NCBI GenBank assembly: GCA_001803045.1
Contig: MHAR01000008.1
Location: forward strand, 116,877 to 180,876
Source: Ignavibacteria bacterium RIFOXYB12_FULL_35_14
GTDB lineage: Bacteria > Bacteroidota > Ignavibacteria > Ignavibacteriales > Ignavibacteriaceae
Direction of reading: 5' to 3'
Length of the DNA stretch: 64,000 nt
A program made the translations under genes and the position numbers. Below, in pieces: positions 27,291 through 36,205 of this stretch. A model generated the notes under the pieces. That model was given only the letters and a program-made list of their open reading frames with translations. It had not been told where the DNA came from and searched no databases. How positions within the stretch are numbered: position 1 is the first letter of the stretch; every line of letters begins with the position of its first letter.

Positions 27291-28565
27291 ATGAGCATTG
27301 AACTTCTGATACTTATAGCAATGCTGGCAGCATTCGCTATAAGTGTCTTCTTTTTAAAGCTTCCCGCGGGTGTTTCACTCATGCTTGCAGCCATTACCGG
27401 TGCTTTGGTAGACGGTGAAGGGCTGCCAGTTCGTCATTTGGTCGAGGGTAGTTTTGGGTTTTTAGAAGCAATTTTAATTATCTCAACTGCAATGATTTTT
27501 ATGAAAGTAGTAGATGCAACCGGTGCGCTAAGAACAATAAGTTATGGATTGATAAGGTCGCTCTATCGGTTACCTCTATTATTAATGGTAATAATTACTT
27601 TGTTTATTATGTTTCCCGGAATGTTAACCGGACTCTCCTCTGCGTGTATTCTAACAACCGGAGCCCTGGTTGTTCCTGCGCTTTTGGCAATGGGTATTCC
27701 TCCTAAACCTGCTGGTGCCTTAATTGCCATGGCGGCTGTTTTTGGCGAGATTGCTCCGCCGATTAGCATACCTGCAATGATCATTGGAGGTGGAGTTGAT
27801 ATGCCCTATATCGGTTTTGGCGGGCCGCTTTTTGTGGCTTCATTTCCCCCGGCTATTTTAACTGCAATTTATTTTCGATATAGATTTTTAAAGAAGTTCG
27901 ATATAAAAGAAGTTCTTGCCAAAATGGAAAAACCTGTTTATTCAAACCATGGAATTAAATTATTTATTCCATTAATTGCAGTGATTACTCTTCTGATTGC
28001 TGAAAGGACTTTTCCTGAATTGATGCCGCATTTAGGTATTCCATTAATATTTTTGATCGGAACCTTAATTGGATTTGGTACAGGTGAAAAATTTAATTTG
28101 TTTCAGCTAATGCGTAGTGCTATTCGTAATGCACTACCTGTTATGAGCATTTTAGTTGGTATAGGAATGTTCATTCAAATTATGACCTTAACCGGTGTGA
28201 GAGGTTTTATTGCCGTAACTGCCTTAGAAATGCCTGAGAGTGTAAAATATTTAGCTGGGTTAATTATGCCTTTCTTCGGTTCTGCCTACGCTTCGGCTTC
28301 GGTTGTGGGGATTCCTCTTGTTTTTGTTTTTATAGGCAGAAGCGAAATTGTTGTTGCATCGGCGTTAGCTCTATTAGCGGCAATGGGAGATTTGATGCCG
28401 CCGCCTTCACTTTTATGTGCATACGCCGGACAACTGGTTAAAGTTAAAAATCATTTCCTAATTCTCAAAGAAAGTATTATACCTATAATAATGACTCTAG
28501 CAATTGGGGTGATGATTATAATTTTTTCAAAAGAAATAGGAATTTTTTTATCAAAAATTTTTTAA
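27291..28565 (+). CDS. TRAP-transporter large-permease-like (DctM) protein in a poly-gamma-glutamate cluster
   Basis: 424 residues, at least ten membrane helices, with the DctM-type repeats GEIAPPISIPAMIIGGG (about 151-168) and MGDLMPPPSLLCAYAGQL (about 365-382). TRAP transporters normally need a DctP binding protein and a small DctQ permease; neither is encoded nearby. The 48-residue protein that follows is too short for DctQ. Family knowledge links such lone permeases to PgsBCW loci in fusobacteria and others, as far as I recall. I infer either glutamate/oligoglutamate import or a role in moving the polymer. The ATG abuts the stop of the PorV-like gene, and the operon continues for eight more genes. 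Confidence 0.88.
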   Translation: MSIELLILIAMLAAFAISVFFLKLPAGVSLMLAAITGALVDGEGLPVRHLVEGSFGFLEAILIISTAMIFMKVVDATGALRTISYGLIRSLYRLPLLLMVIITLFIMFPGMLTGLSSACILTTGALVVPALLAMGIPPKPAGALIAMAAVFGEIAPPISIPAMIIGGGVDMPYIGFGGPLFVASFPPAILTAIYFRYRFLKKFDIKEVLAKMEKPVYSNHGIKLFIPLIAVITLLIAERTFPELMPHLGIPLIFLIGTLIGFGTGEKFNLFQLMRSAIRNALPVMSILVGIGMFIQIMTLTGVRGFIAVTALEMPESVKYLAGLIMPFFGSAYASASVVGIPLVFVFIGRSEIVVASALALLAAMGDLMPPPSLLCAYAGQLVKVKNHFLILKESIIPIIMTLAIGVMIIIFSKEIGIFLSKIF

Positions 28566-28574
28566 GGTGAAATT

Positions 28575-28721
28575 GTGCTCTACTGGATATACATATTTAT
28601 TGTTGCCGTAATAACCTGGATTATTTTGGTGGAATTATTTTCCGAGAGAGACTGGAAAAAGCAGATTGCATTAGCAATGCTTTTAATCCCCTTTTTATTA
28701 AGAATTCTTCAGGTAAAATAA
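28575..28721 (+). CDS. Small membrane protein (48 residues) of the PGA cluster
   Basis: GTG 28575 preceded by AAGGTGA (28564-28570) opens a 48-codon frame ending in TAA 28719-28721. The sequence starts MLYWIYIFIVAVITWIILVE and has two hydrophobic segments (about 4-20 and 33-45) around a charged turn (SERDWKKQ). It fills the gap between the TRAP-like permease and the deacylase exactly, with nine and three bases on either side, which argues for a real gene. I do not recognise a family. It may be an accessory subunit standing in for a DctQ-type small permease, but that is a guess. Confidence 0.65.
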   Translation: MLYWIYIFIVAVITWIILVELFSERDWKKQIALAMLLIPFLLRILQVK

Positions 28722-28724
28722 CCG

Positions 28725-29843
28725 ATGAAAAAAAATCATATCATAGCATTATTAATAATTGCTGTCGTGTTAATATTGGATTCGATTGCTGGAATTGAAT
28801 TTAGGGAAATGAAAATTCAGGAAAAAATTCATCCTACAAAAACCTTAACTAAAGAAAGTAGTCTCTCTGAATACTGTACCAATTTACAAGGAAAGTCTGG
28901 CGATGCAAAAATATATTTCTTCGACAGTGGAAATCTTGGAGCTACAGTTTTAGTTTTGGGTGGTACTCATCCAAATGAAACTGCAGGGTTTATTTCAGCT
29001 TTAGTTTTAATTGAGAACATGGACATTAAGCAAGGAAGATTTATAATAATTCCGCAGGCCTGCAGCAGCGGTTTTACATGCACCGATCCGATGGAAGGAA
29101 CACCTCAATCATTTACGATAGAGACTAATTCTGGTCCAAGGAAATTCCGGTTTGGGTCTAGGGTTTCTAATCCATTAGATCAATGGCCTGATCCTCTTGT
29201 TTACTCACATTATCCATCCGGTCAGCAATTATCAGGTTTTGAAACGAGAAATTTAAATAGATCATATCCGGGCAGAAGCAACGGATCATTTACAGAAACA
29301 GTTGGATTTGCTATTATGGAATTGATAAGACTAGAAAAAGTTGATGTTGCAATAGATCTACACGAAGCTTCACCTGAAGCGCCAATTATTAATGCAATTA
29401 TTGTTCATGAGAAATGCAGAGAAATTGGTGCATCTGCAGTTCTGAATTTAGAGTTTGAAGATCTCCAATATGCTTTGGAAATATCTCCTAAAAAATTTAG
29501 AGGATTAAGTCACAGAGAATGGGGAGATGCAACTGATGTCTACCCATTTTTAATGGAGACAAGTAATCCTATACAGGGGAGATTGAGGGGGAAAACAAAT
29601 TCTATTTTAATAACTGACGGATTAGATGACCAGTACGAAAGGGCAGTAAGAACAAAATCTTTCAGGATATCTTATGAGCTTGCCGGTGAACCATTATCAT
29701 TGCGGGTCGGAAGGCATATTCAAGGCATCAAAGCGATCTTAGATTCTTATAATGAATATTCAAATGATAAGAAAATAGTATATGAGAATATTCCTTCCTA
29801 TGATGATTTAGTAGAGAACGGAGTCGGATCGTACTTAAGGTAA
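28725..29843 (+). CDS. Succinylglutamate desuccinylase/aspartoacylase-family (M14-like) hydrolase
   Basis: 372 residues with an N-terminal membrane anchor or uncleaved signal (about 6-21). Zinc ligands of the carboxypeptidase-like family are visible: GGTHPNETAG gives H82 and E85, and DLHEASPEAP gives H213. NLNRSYPG at 177-184 matches the substrate-binding NxNR motif. A possible catalytic Glu lies near the end (YELAGEP, about 310-316). Relatives remove acyl groups from amino acids (succinylglutamate, aspartate) or act as carboxypeptidases. Placed in a PGA operon and probably facing the periplasm, it may cut or trim glutamyl amide bonds; this is inference. It starts three bases after the small ORF. 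Confidence 0.85.
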   Translation: MKKNHIIALLIIAVVLILDSIAGIEFREMKIQEKIHPTKTLTKESSLSEYCTNLQGKSGDAKIYFFDSGNLGATVLVLGGTHPNETAGFISALVLIENMDIKQGRFIIIPQACSSGFTCTDPMEGTPQSFTIETNSGPRKFRFGSRVSNPLDQWPDPLVYSHYPSGQQLSGFETRNLNRSYPGRSNGSFTETVGFAIMELIRLEKVDVAIDLHEASPEAPIINAIIVHEKCREIGASAVLNLEFEDLQYALEISPKKFRGLSHREWGDATDVYPFLMETSNPIQGRLRGKTNSILITDGLDDQYERAVRTKSFRISYELAGEPLSLRVGRHIQGIKAILDSYNEYSNDKKIVYENIPSYDDLVENGVGSYLR

Positions 29844-29874
29844 AGCAATAATTCTTATAATTCGAGGAGTAAAA

Positions 29875-30447
29875 ATGAAACTAATGTTTAAATTACTAAT
29901 TGTATATTTCTTACCCTTAGTTTGTGTTCCTACGACAAATGCCCAAACACCTAAATATCAGCAGCCCGTTTTAATTTCATCGGCTGGGCAAAGTGCTGAT
30001 GTAACATTAGCGGGAATGTTATTCAAAAAATTAAAACTGCATTACAAAGTAATAAACTTAGCAAAAGAAACTGATCTTGAAGGTATTAACACATTAGTAA
30101 TTGTTCCAGGATTCAGTTCCAAAGGGTTAGGTGCCGCAGGTATTAGCAGAGAAGATGAAATGAAACGCATTAAAGAGTTGATTAATTCTGCAAAAAAGAA
30201 GAAAATTAAAATACTCATGCTTCATATCGGCGGTAATGCAAGAAGAGGAAATCAATCGGATGATTTCAACAAGCTTGCTGCGGAATCTTCACGCTACATG
30301 ATTGTTGTAAGTCAAGCCGATGAAGATAAATTTTTCAGCAGTATCTCTAAAAAAACAAAAATTCCTATAAAGCTTGTTTATAAAATTGCCCAGGCTTCCG
30401 AACCGATAAATCAGTTATTTAATCAATCTCCTTCAACGGATAAATGA
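29875..30447 (+). CDS. DUF6305-like secreted protein of the PGA cluster
   Basis: 190 residues with a signal peptide (cleavage after TNAQ, about residue 25). The mature part looks like a flavodoxin/Rossmann-type alpha-beta domain: QPVLISSAGQSADVTLAG, then INTLVIVPGFSSKGLGAAG, KIKILMLHIGGNARRGN and MIVVSQADEDKFFS. I match it from memory to DUF6305, a domain found next to PgsB/C/W genes; the function is unknown. The AGGAG upstream of the ATG is good. The last four bases overlap the start of ggt (ATGA), so translation is coupled. Confidence 0.7.
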   Translation: MKLMFKLLIVYFLPLVCVPTTNAQTPKYQQPVLISSAGQSADVTLAGMLFKKLKLHYKVINLAKETDLEGINTLVIVPGFSSKGLGAAGISREDEMKRIKELINSAKKKKIKILMLHIGGNARRGNQSDDFNKLAAESSRYMIVVSQADEDKFFSSISKKTKIPIKLVYKIAQASEPINQLFNQSPSTDK

Positions 30448-32159
30448 AAAACACTAATAACAAATTAATAATCCTCTTTACAGTATTCCTTACACTTTCA
30501 GGTTCTGTCTTTAGCCAAAAAAGGCAGCCGGAAATCGTTAGTGGCAAAAATGGAATGATTGCCACAGCACATCCTCTTGCCTCAAATGCAGCTTTGGAGA
30601 TATTGAAATTGGGAGGTAATGCTGTTGATGCTGCAGTTGCAGCGGCATTTGTAATTGGAGTGGTTGAACCCGATGGATCAGGACTTGGAGGCGGCGGAGG
30701 AATATTAATTTATTTAAGCAAAGAAAAGAAACCAGTCTATATAAATTATTATCAGCGTACCTCTTCTCAGGTAGATAAATTAGATTTTAACAATAAAACT
30801 GAAAATAAAACAGTAAAAGCTATATTAGTGCCCGGTACAGTAGCCGGATTGATCACAGCTTTGGAAAATTATGGAACTCTTCCACTTTCCAAAGTTATTG
30901 CACCTGCTATAAGACATGCAGAAGAAGGTTTTCCGGTTGATGCAACTCTTGCTGGAATTATTCTTGATAATGTTGAAGTTCTGCAGAAATATTCGGTGAC
31001 AAGCTCTATTTATTTGCCTGATGGTTTTCCAATTATGGAAGGTGATATTCTAATTCAAAAAGATTTAGCGAGAACTCTGAAAATCATCTCTGAAAAGGGA
31101 AAGGATGGATTTTATTCAGGAGAGGTTGCCGAAAAAATAACAAATGGAATCAGATCTGAAGGGGGAATAATTACTCTTGCTGATTTTAATAATTATGAAG
31201 CTATAATTACCGATCCAACTTTTGGAACATACAGAGGTTATCAGATTGTTTCTGCTCACGAACCTCAATCCGGTGCATCAATTGTTGAGGCTTTAAATAT
31301 TCTTGAGAATGAAGACATTAGTACTTTAGGTCATTACACAACAAATAGTGAAACATTATATTTAATGGCGGAAACGTTCAGAAGGGTTTATGCTGACAGG
31401 AGCGCCTTCATTGAGGATCCGCGTTTCGGATATGTGCCGGTTGATGAACTTACTTCAAAAGAATATGCAAACTCTCGCTATGAAGATATTAAGAACGAGA
31501 AATCAGTGCCAAAAGAATATCGGAAAACAAAACCTGGTAATCCTTTAAATTTTATTGAACCGCTTGATACTGTGAAAGAAGAAATTGAAAAGGTGCTTGA
31601 ACAAGACGGGCATACAACTCATTTATCAGTAATTGACAAGGACGGAAATGTAGTTTCTCTTACTCAAACCCTTGGTACCTTCTTCGGATCAGGATTTACA
31701 GCAGCCGGAGTTTTGATGAATAATGCTCTAATGAATTTTTCATTTTCATCCAAAATAAATGATGTTGAACCTAACAAACAACCAAGGAGTTCTATAGCTC
31801 CGACAATAATTTTGCAGGACAATAAACCAATTATTGCAATTGGCTCGCCCGGTGCTTCACGTATCATTGCAACGGTTGTACAAATGATAGTAAATCTTAT
31901 TGATTTTAAAATGACTGCGGAAGAAGCAAACTTTGCTCCAAGATTTTTCTGTCAAAAATTCGATGATTATCTATATGTAGAGAGTAGAATACCTCAAAAT
32001 ATTATTGATACATTGAAACTAAAAGGGCATAACGTCCAGGTTTTAGGTGATTACGATTTATTTTTCGGCGGGGCACAACTAATTACAGTTGATTCAGTTA
32101 CCGGAATTTTTTATGGTTCGGCTGATCCAAGGCGCGGTGGAATTGCGCTTGGTTACTAA
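30444..32159 (+). CDS. ggt: Gamma-glutamyltransferase
   Basis: Periplasmic N-terminal-nucleophile hydrolase that cleaves or transfers gamma-glutamyl groups. 571 residues with a signal peptide (to about VFSQ). The large-subunit region has GGNAVDAAVAAAFVIGVVEPDGSGLGGGG, split here as GGNAVDAAVAAA and EPDGSGLGGGG. The autoprocessing site is GHTTHLS, with T391 the expected nucleophile and new N-terminus of the small subunit. NNALMNFSF and SPGASRI complete the active-site signatures. Bacillus PGA loci also carry a GGT-type enzyme (PgdS is separate; CapD is GGT-like) that cuts the polymer or attaches it to the cell surface. The enzyme's place just before pgsB suggests the same job here. Confidence 0.95.
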   Translation: MKNTNNKLIILFTVFLTLSGSVFSQKRQPEIVSGKNGMIATAHPLASNAALEILKLGGNAVDAAVAAAFVIGVVEPDGSGLGGGGGILIYLSKEKKPVYINYYQRTSSQVDKLDFNNKTENKTVKAILVPGTVAGLITALENYGTLPLSKVIAPAIRHAEEGFPVDATLAGIILDNVEVLQKYSVTSSIYLPDGFPIMEGDILIQKDLARTLKIISEKGKDGFYSGEVAEKITNGIRSEGGIITLADFNNYEAIITDPTFGTYRGYQIVSAHEPQSGASIVEALNILENEDISTLGHYTTNSETLYLMAETFRRVYADRSAFIEDPRFGYVPVDELTSKEYANSRYEDIKNEKSVPKEYRKTKPGNPLNFIEPLDTVKEEIEKVLEQDGHTTHLSVIDKDGNVVSLTQTLGTFFGSGFTAAGVLMNNALMNFSFSSKINDVEPNKQPRSSIAPTIILQDNKPIIAIGSPGASRIIATVVQMIVNLIDFKMTAEEANFAPRFFCQKFDDYLYVESRIPQNIIDTLKLKGHNVQVLGDYDLFFGGAQLITVDSVTGIFYGSADPRRGGIALGY

Positions 32160-32233
32160 TAAATACCATGATATACACTTATTAGAAGCATATTAATAGC
32201 TAAGTAAAAAACGTTGAGGGATAATAGGGAGCA

Positions 32234-33403
32234 ATGACTCTTTTCTTTGTGCTTGTAATCTTCTCATTTATTCTCTTAATAGCAGAATATTGGAATATAC
32301 GACGTTGCGTTAATAAAATTCCTTTAAGAATTCTTGTTAATGGCACCCGAGGTAAATCGAGTGTGACTAAATATATTGCAGCCGGATTAAGAATAGCTGA
32401 CAAAAGAACAATCGGCAAAATAACTGGAATAATTCCCACGATAATTTATCCGGATGGTTCTGAGAAAATTATCAAAAGAATTGCTCCTGCACGCATACAG
32501 GAGCAATTTAAAGTCATAAGATTAGCATCTAAGCTTTCTGCTGATTGTCTGGTACTTGAATGCATGTCTATAACTCCCGCTTTGCAAAAATTAGAGACCA
32601 CAATCTTCAGACCCAACATTTTTGTAATTACTAATATTCGAGATGATCACCGCGAGCAAATCGGGAATGAGCAAGAGCAGGTAATTTCCTTGTGTGAAGC
32701 AATTCCTTCAAATTCAATTGTGGTGACTGATGAAAAAAAATATTTAAGTGAAATCGAGGCATCGGCAAAGTCGAAAAATTCATCCTTAATTTATGTTGAA
32801 GATTCCATCAATTTTAAAAATATCGATATTCCTACCAATGTGTTAGAATCAAATATTAAAATCGCTTTGGCAGTCTGTAAACTCGCAAAAATTGAAAAAG
32901 AGAAATCGGGAAAGCCTGTGTTGGAGATGATAAAGAATTTCGAGGAATTGCTTTTTGAATTTCCTTTTGTAGATAAAAAAATAAGGTTTATAAACGGCTT
33001 TGCAGTCAACGATGTACCATCTTCTCAGGAATTTATCGATTACTGGGAGAAGAAGTTAGGTGGATTCAGGCATTTGAATATTATCTTTAATTCAAGATCC
33101 GATCGTCCACTCCGATCTCTCGTGTTTGCAAAATGGATAGGTACAATTAAAAATTTGAACGGAGTAATCCTCATAGGCAGTCATATTCCCAGATTCAGAT
33201 TAGAGTTAATTCGTAATGGAATTAAATCTCAAAAAATAACTGTATGGGGAAAAAGCAAGATAAAAAGTGTACAAGAAAATCTTGGGAAAATTGCTGGAAC
33301 AGACTTAGTATTTATTGGCTTGGGTAATATTGCTGGCGATGGATTGCTGTTGATAAATTCTTTGAAAGAAAATGCACTGGTAAGAATCGATAATGCTAAT
33401 TGA
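32234..33403 (+). CDS. pgsB: Poly-gamma-glutamate synthase PgsB/CapB
   Basis: ATP-dependent Mur-ligase-like enzyme that, with PgsC, polymerises glutamate through gamma-amide bonds at the inner membrane. 389 residues with an N-terminal membrane helix (about 3-18), then the P-loop NGTRGKSSVTKYIAAGLR (from residue 36). The second-domain motif ECMSITPALQ follows, with TNIRDDHREQIG as the characteristic CapB segment. Length and order fit CapB. The last 11 bases overlap the start of pgsC, so the two are coupled. A 74-base gap separates it from ggt. Confidence 0.95.
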   Translation: MTLFFVLVIFSFILLIAEYWNIRRCVNKIPLRILVNGTRGKSSVTKYIAAGLRIADKRTIGKITGIIPTIIYPDGSEKIIKRIAPARIQEQFKVIRLASKLSADCLVLECMSITPALQKLETTIFRPNIFVITNIRDDHREQIGNEQEQVISLCEAIPSNSIVVTDEKKYLSEIEASAKSKNSSLIYVEDSINFKNIDIPTNVLESNIKIALAVCKLAKIEKEKSGKPVLEMIKNFEELLFEFPFVDKKIRFINGFAVNDVPSSQEFIDYWEKKLGGFRHLNIIFNSRSDRPLRSLVFAKWIGTIKNLNGVILIGSHIPRFRLELIRNGIKSQKITVWGKSKIKSVQENLGKIAGTDLVFIGLGNIAGDGLLLINSLKENALVRIDNAN

Positions 33404-33821
33404 ATCATTTTTTGTCGGACTCATTGTCGGATTTTTATTCTATGAAACAGTTGGGATTTCTCCTGGCGGCGTTATTGCTCCGGCATACTTTGCCTTATTC
33501 ATTCATCAACCGGGAAAAATTGCTGTAACAATCACCATCGCAATAATTGTATGGTTGGCAATTCTTTTCTTATCGAGATGGTTGATAATATACGGCAGGA
33601 GAAAATTATTAATTGCTTTGATTCTTGGATTTCTTTTTAAACTTTTATTTGAATATAAATTACAGCCGGTAGCAGGATTTCAAATCGATCTTCAATCGAT
33701 AGGTTACATAATTCCGGGTTTAATCGCCAATGAAATGGTTCGTCAAAAGGTGTTTCCAACTCTTGCTGCTTTGGGAATAGTAACAATTATAATTTACTTA
33801 ATATTAGTGTTATTCAACTGA
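33393..33821 (+). CDS. pgsC: Poly-gamma-glutamate biosynthesis membrane protein PgsC/CapC
   Basis: 142 residues, four or five membrane helices. The opening MLIESFFVGLIVGFLFYETVG (residues 1-21 read in pieces: SFFVGLIVGFLFYE) and SPGGVIAPAYFALF are standard for PgsC, as is GYIIPGLIANEMVRQ near the end. PgsC forms the synthase complex with PgsB. It overlaps pgsB by 11 bases and pgsW by one (TGATG), so the three should be made in fixed ratio. Confidence 0.95.
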   Translation: MLIESFFVGLIVGFLFYETVGISPGGVIAPAYFALFIHQPGKIAVTITIAIIVWLAILFLSRWLIIYGRRKLLIALILGFLFKLLFEYKLQPVAGFQIDLQSIGYIIPGLIANEMVRQKVFPTLAALGIVTIIIYLILVLFN

Positions 33822-34873
33822 TGTACCATTCAAAATTAAAATATGAATTAAAACTTGTTCTAATTTTTTCTTTCGCTTTGATCTCACTAGTAATTATTGA
33901 AATTTTCTTTACTAAATATGAAGAGCGAATTGACTATAACAAAATGAGTGAGGCAGTTAGCTTAGCTGAAAAATGGTTCGGTGCTATCGATCAAATGAAG
34001 AAAGAAAGGAATATTTCAAGTGATGTTAAGACTAACATAAAATACAGCAATTTAATCGGAAATGAATTTACTGATATTACAACCACTCTGAGTTCATTAG
34101 GTACTAAAGAAATTTCTACTAATCCGAATTTTGCAGCACTAATCTTAAAATATATGACAGATTCTGGCATCGATTCAGCTAAAACCGTGGGAATAATTTT
34201 GTCGGGTTCTTTTCCCTCATTAGCAATATCAAGTCTAGCCGCAGCTCAGGCTATGAAGGTAAAAGCCATATTATTTAGTTCACTAGGTGCATCGATGTTC
34301 GGGGCAAATCAATTTGGTGCAACATGGATAGACATGGAATGTTATTTAAGAGAAAAGAGTAATTTAAAATACAGATCTTCCCTAACTACACTTGGTGGAG
34401 AAAATGATAATGGCGGAGGATTAAGTGGAGAGGGAATTAGAATACTTAAGGCGACAGCTTCAAATTATAATGTTGATTTTTATATTCCTAATTCCTTTAA
34501 AGAAAGTGTCGGGAAGAAAGTTGATATTCTTTTAAAAAACAAAATTGATTTGCTGATTAACGTTGGGGGAAATCAGACGGGTCTTGGGGTTTGTGTTCAT
34601 TCTTCAAATATTCCAAACGGTTTGCATAGTAAAATAGAAAGCTGCGGAGATGAGGATCGAGGAATCATTATGCGTCTCTCAGAAAAAGGCATCCCATTCA
34701 TTAACCTATTGAACATTAGAAGTCTTGCAATTGATAATGATTTATCGCTAAATCCGTCGGTGGTTTCGTCCAGTTCAATTTATTGGGAAAGAAAAATAAA
34801 AAAAATTCCTGTTGCTTTTTCTTTATTTATATTATCAGGATTATTATTACTCATTAGAAAGAAGTGCATATAA
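33821..34873 (+). CDS. pgsW: Poly-gamma-glutamate system protein PgsW-like
   Basis: 350 residues with one N-terminal helix (about 10-28) and one C-terminal helix (about 330-346), enclosing a periplasmic alpha-beta domain (LAALILKYMTDSGI in variant form, then GIILSGSFPSLAISSLAA, SSLGASMFGANQFGATW, INVGGNQTGLG). I match it to the poly-gamma-glutamate system family (TIGR04332, PgsW). As I recall it, that family replaces CapA/PgsA in some Gram-negative PGA operons. No CapA gene is seen here, which fits. The start overlaps the pgsC stop by one base and its stop overlaps the next ATG (TAATG). Confidence 0.87.
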   Translation: MYHSKLKYELKLVLIFSFALISLVIIEIFFTKYEERIDYNKMSEAVSLAEKWFGAIDQMKKERNISSDVKTNIKYSNLIGNEFTDITTTLSSLGTKEISTNPNFAALILKYMTDSGIDSAKTVGIILSGSFPSLAISSLAAAQAMKVKAILFSSLGASMFGANQFGATWIDMECYLREKSNLKYRSSLTTLGGENDNGGGLSGEGIRILKATASNYNVDFYIPNSFKESVGKKVDILLKNKIDLLINVGGNQTGLGVCVHSSNIPNGLHSKIESCGDEDRGIIMRLSEKGIPFINLLNIRSLAIDNDLSLNPSVVSSSSIYWERKIKKIPVAFSLFILSGLLLLIRKKCI

Positions 34874-36162
34874 TGAAGAAATTTCTAATTTTGTTCTTAT
34901 TGTTTACAGTTGGCAGTTACGCTCAAACAATTATTTCAGGTAATTTGGAAAATTATGTCAATAATTATTTAAGCAATATTCCAAATTCAAGTTCTTCAGA
35001 TGAATATCAGCCACCGGCTGATTCAAATTTAAATGAATGGGCTAACACTATAGAAAATATTATCTTAAAGAACTACAACTCAGCAGATCTGAAGGCGTCT
35101 TCTTTTGATTATCAAATAGTGAGATTTACTGATACATCCGATACTGAAAACACAGAATATATAATTCTTGAAAAGAAAGCTGCCTCTACAAATTTCTGGG
35201 GTATTTTTATTTTTAATCCTGTGGCAATAAGACAAAAACTAATTATTCAAGCTCCTCATCCATTACATGATAGTAATACAGGTAAAGAATCTCTAATCAT
35301 CTTTAAAACTTCGGGAGCGAGAGCTTTATTTATAAGCGGTACACACAGATGTAACAGTTCCGTTTTTACTACTTGTTCAGGTACGACTACAGTCTGCAGC
35401 AGTACATCCCAAAGCTATCGGATATCGGATCAGGCGCATGTTGTTAACGGTACTTTTCAAAAAACCACCGAAGTTCTATTACCATTGATTGAAAATCTGA
35501 TTGTCATCCAACCCCATGGCTTTGCTAAACAAAGCAGTGATCCTGATTTAATAATGAGCAATGGCACACAATTGACTCCTTCAGGCATTGATTATTTATC
35601 TTTGCTAAAAACTAATCTCCTGAATCTTGATAATTCGCTGACGTTTAAAATTGCTCATATTGATCTAGCTTGGACAAGACTAATAGCAACAACAAACACC
35701 CAGGGGAGGTTAATAAATGGAAGTATTAATCCGTGTAATCTTAATTCTCCATCAACATCTGGAAGATTTTTACATTTAGAGCAGGCATTCGCAAAGTTGA
35801 GAGATTCTAAAACAAATTGGATAAAATTTGCAAATGCCGTTACCATGACATTTCCTGAAGACCCTCTTGTAGATGTTAAGGATGATATTTCCTCAGAATA
35901 TGATTATTTCTTATTTCAAAATTATCCGAATCCATTTAATCCGATAACTACAATAAAATATTCAATTAAGCATTCGGGTTTTGTTTCTTTAAAAGTCTTT
36001 GATATTTTAGGTCGAGAGATAGCAAGTCTTGTTAGTGATGTACAGCCAGAGGGCAATCACTCATATATTTTTGATGGGCAAAATCTTACTAGTGGAGTTT
36101 ATTTTATTTCATTGACTGTTGAGGGAATTGTAATCTCAAGTAAAATGATAGTGGCTAAATAA
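34873..36162 (+). CDS. T9SS-sorted histidine-rich protein, candidate PGA-acting enzyme
   Basis: 429 residues from ATG 34873, which overlaps the last base of the pgsW stop. An in-frame GTG at 34864 is less likely because MKKFLILFLLFTVGSYAQ from the ATG is a clean signal peptide. The central domain is of no family I know. It has clustered His/Asp residues that could bind a metal: APHPLHDSNT, SGTHRC and QPHGFAK. Cysteines lie at CNSS, TTCSG and VCSS. The tail is a type A T9SS domain (NYPNPFNPITTIKYSI, VFDILGREIASLV, SGVYFISLTV, final KMIVAK). Its place as the last coupled gene of the PGA operon suggests a surface protein that cuts, caps or tethers the polymer; this is inference. Confidence 0.75.
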   Translation: MKKFLILFLLFTVGSYAQTIISGNLENYVNNYLSNIPNSSSSDEYQPPADSNLNEWANTIENIILKNYNSADLKASSFDYQIVRFTDTSDTENTEYIILEKKAASTNFWGIFIFNPVAIRQKLIIQAPHPLHDSNTGKESLIIFKTSGARALFISGTHRCNSSVFTTCSGTTTVCSSTSQSYRISDQAHVVNGTFQKTTEVLLPLIENLIVIQPHGFAKQSSDPDLIMSNGTQLTPSGIDYLSLLKTNLLNLDNSLTFKIAHIDLAWTRLIATTNTQGRLINGSINPCNLNSPSTSGRFLHLEQAFAKLRDSKTNWIKFANAVTMTFPEDPLVDVKDDISSEYDYFLFQNYPNPFNPITTIKYSIKHSGFVSLKVFDILGREIASLVSDVQPEGNHSYIFDGQNLTSGVYFISLTVEGIVISSKMIVAK

Positions 36163-36205
36163 TTCGTTTAAGGCCAAATAAATAACCAAATTAATAGGAG
36201 GTTCC

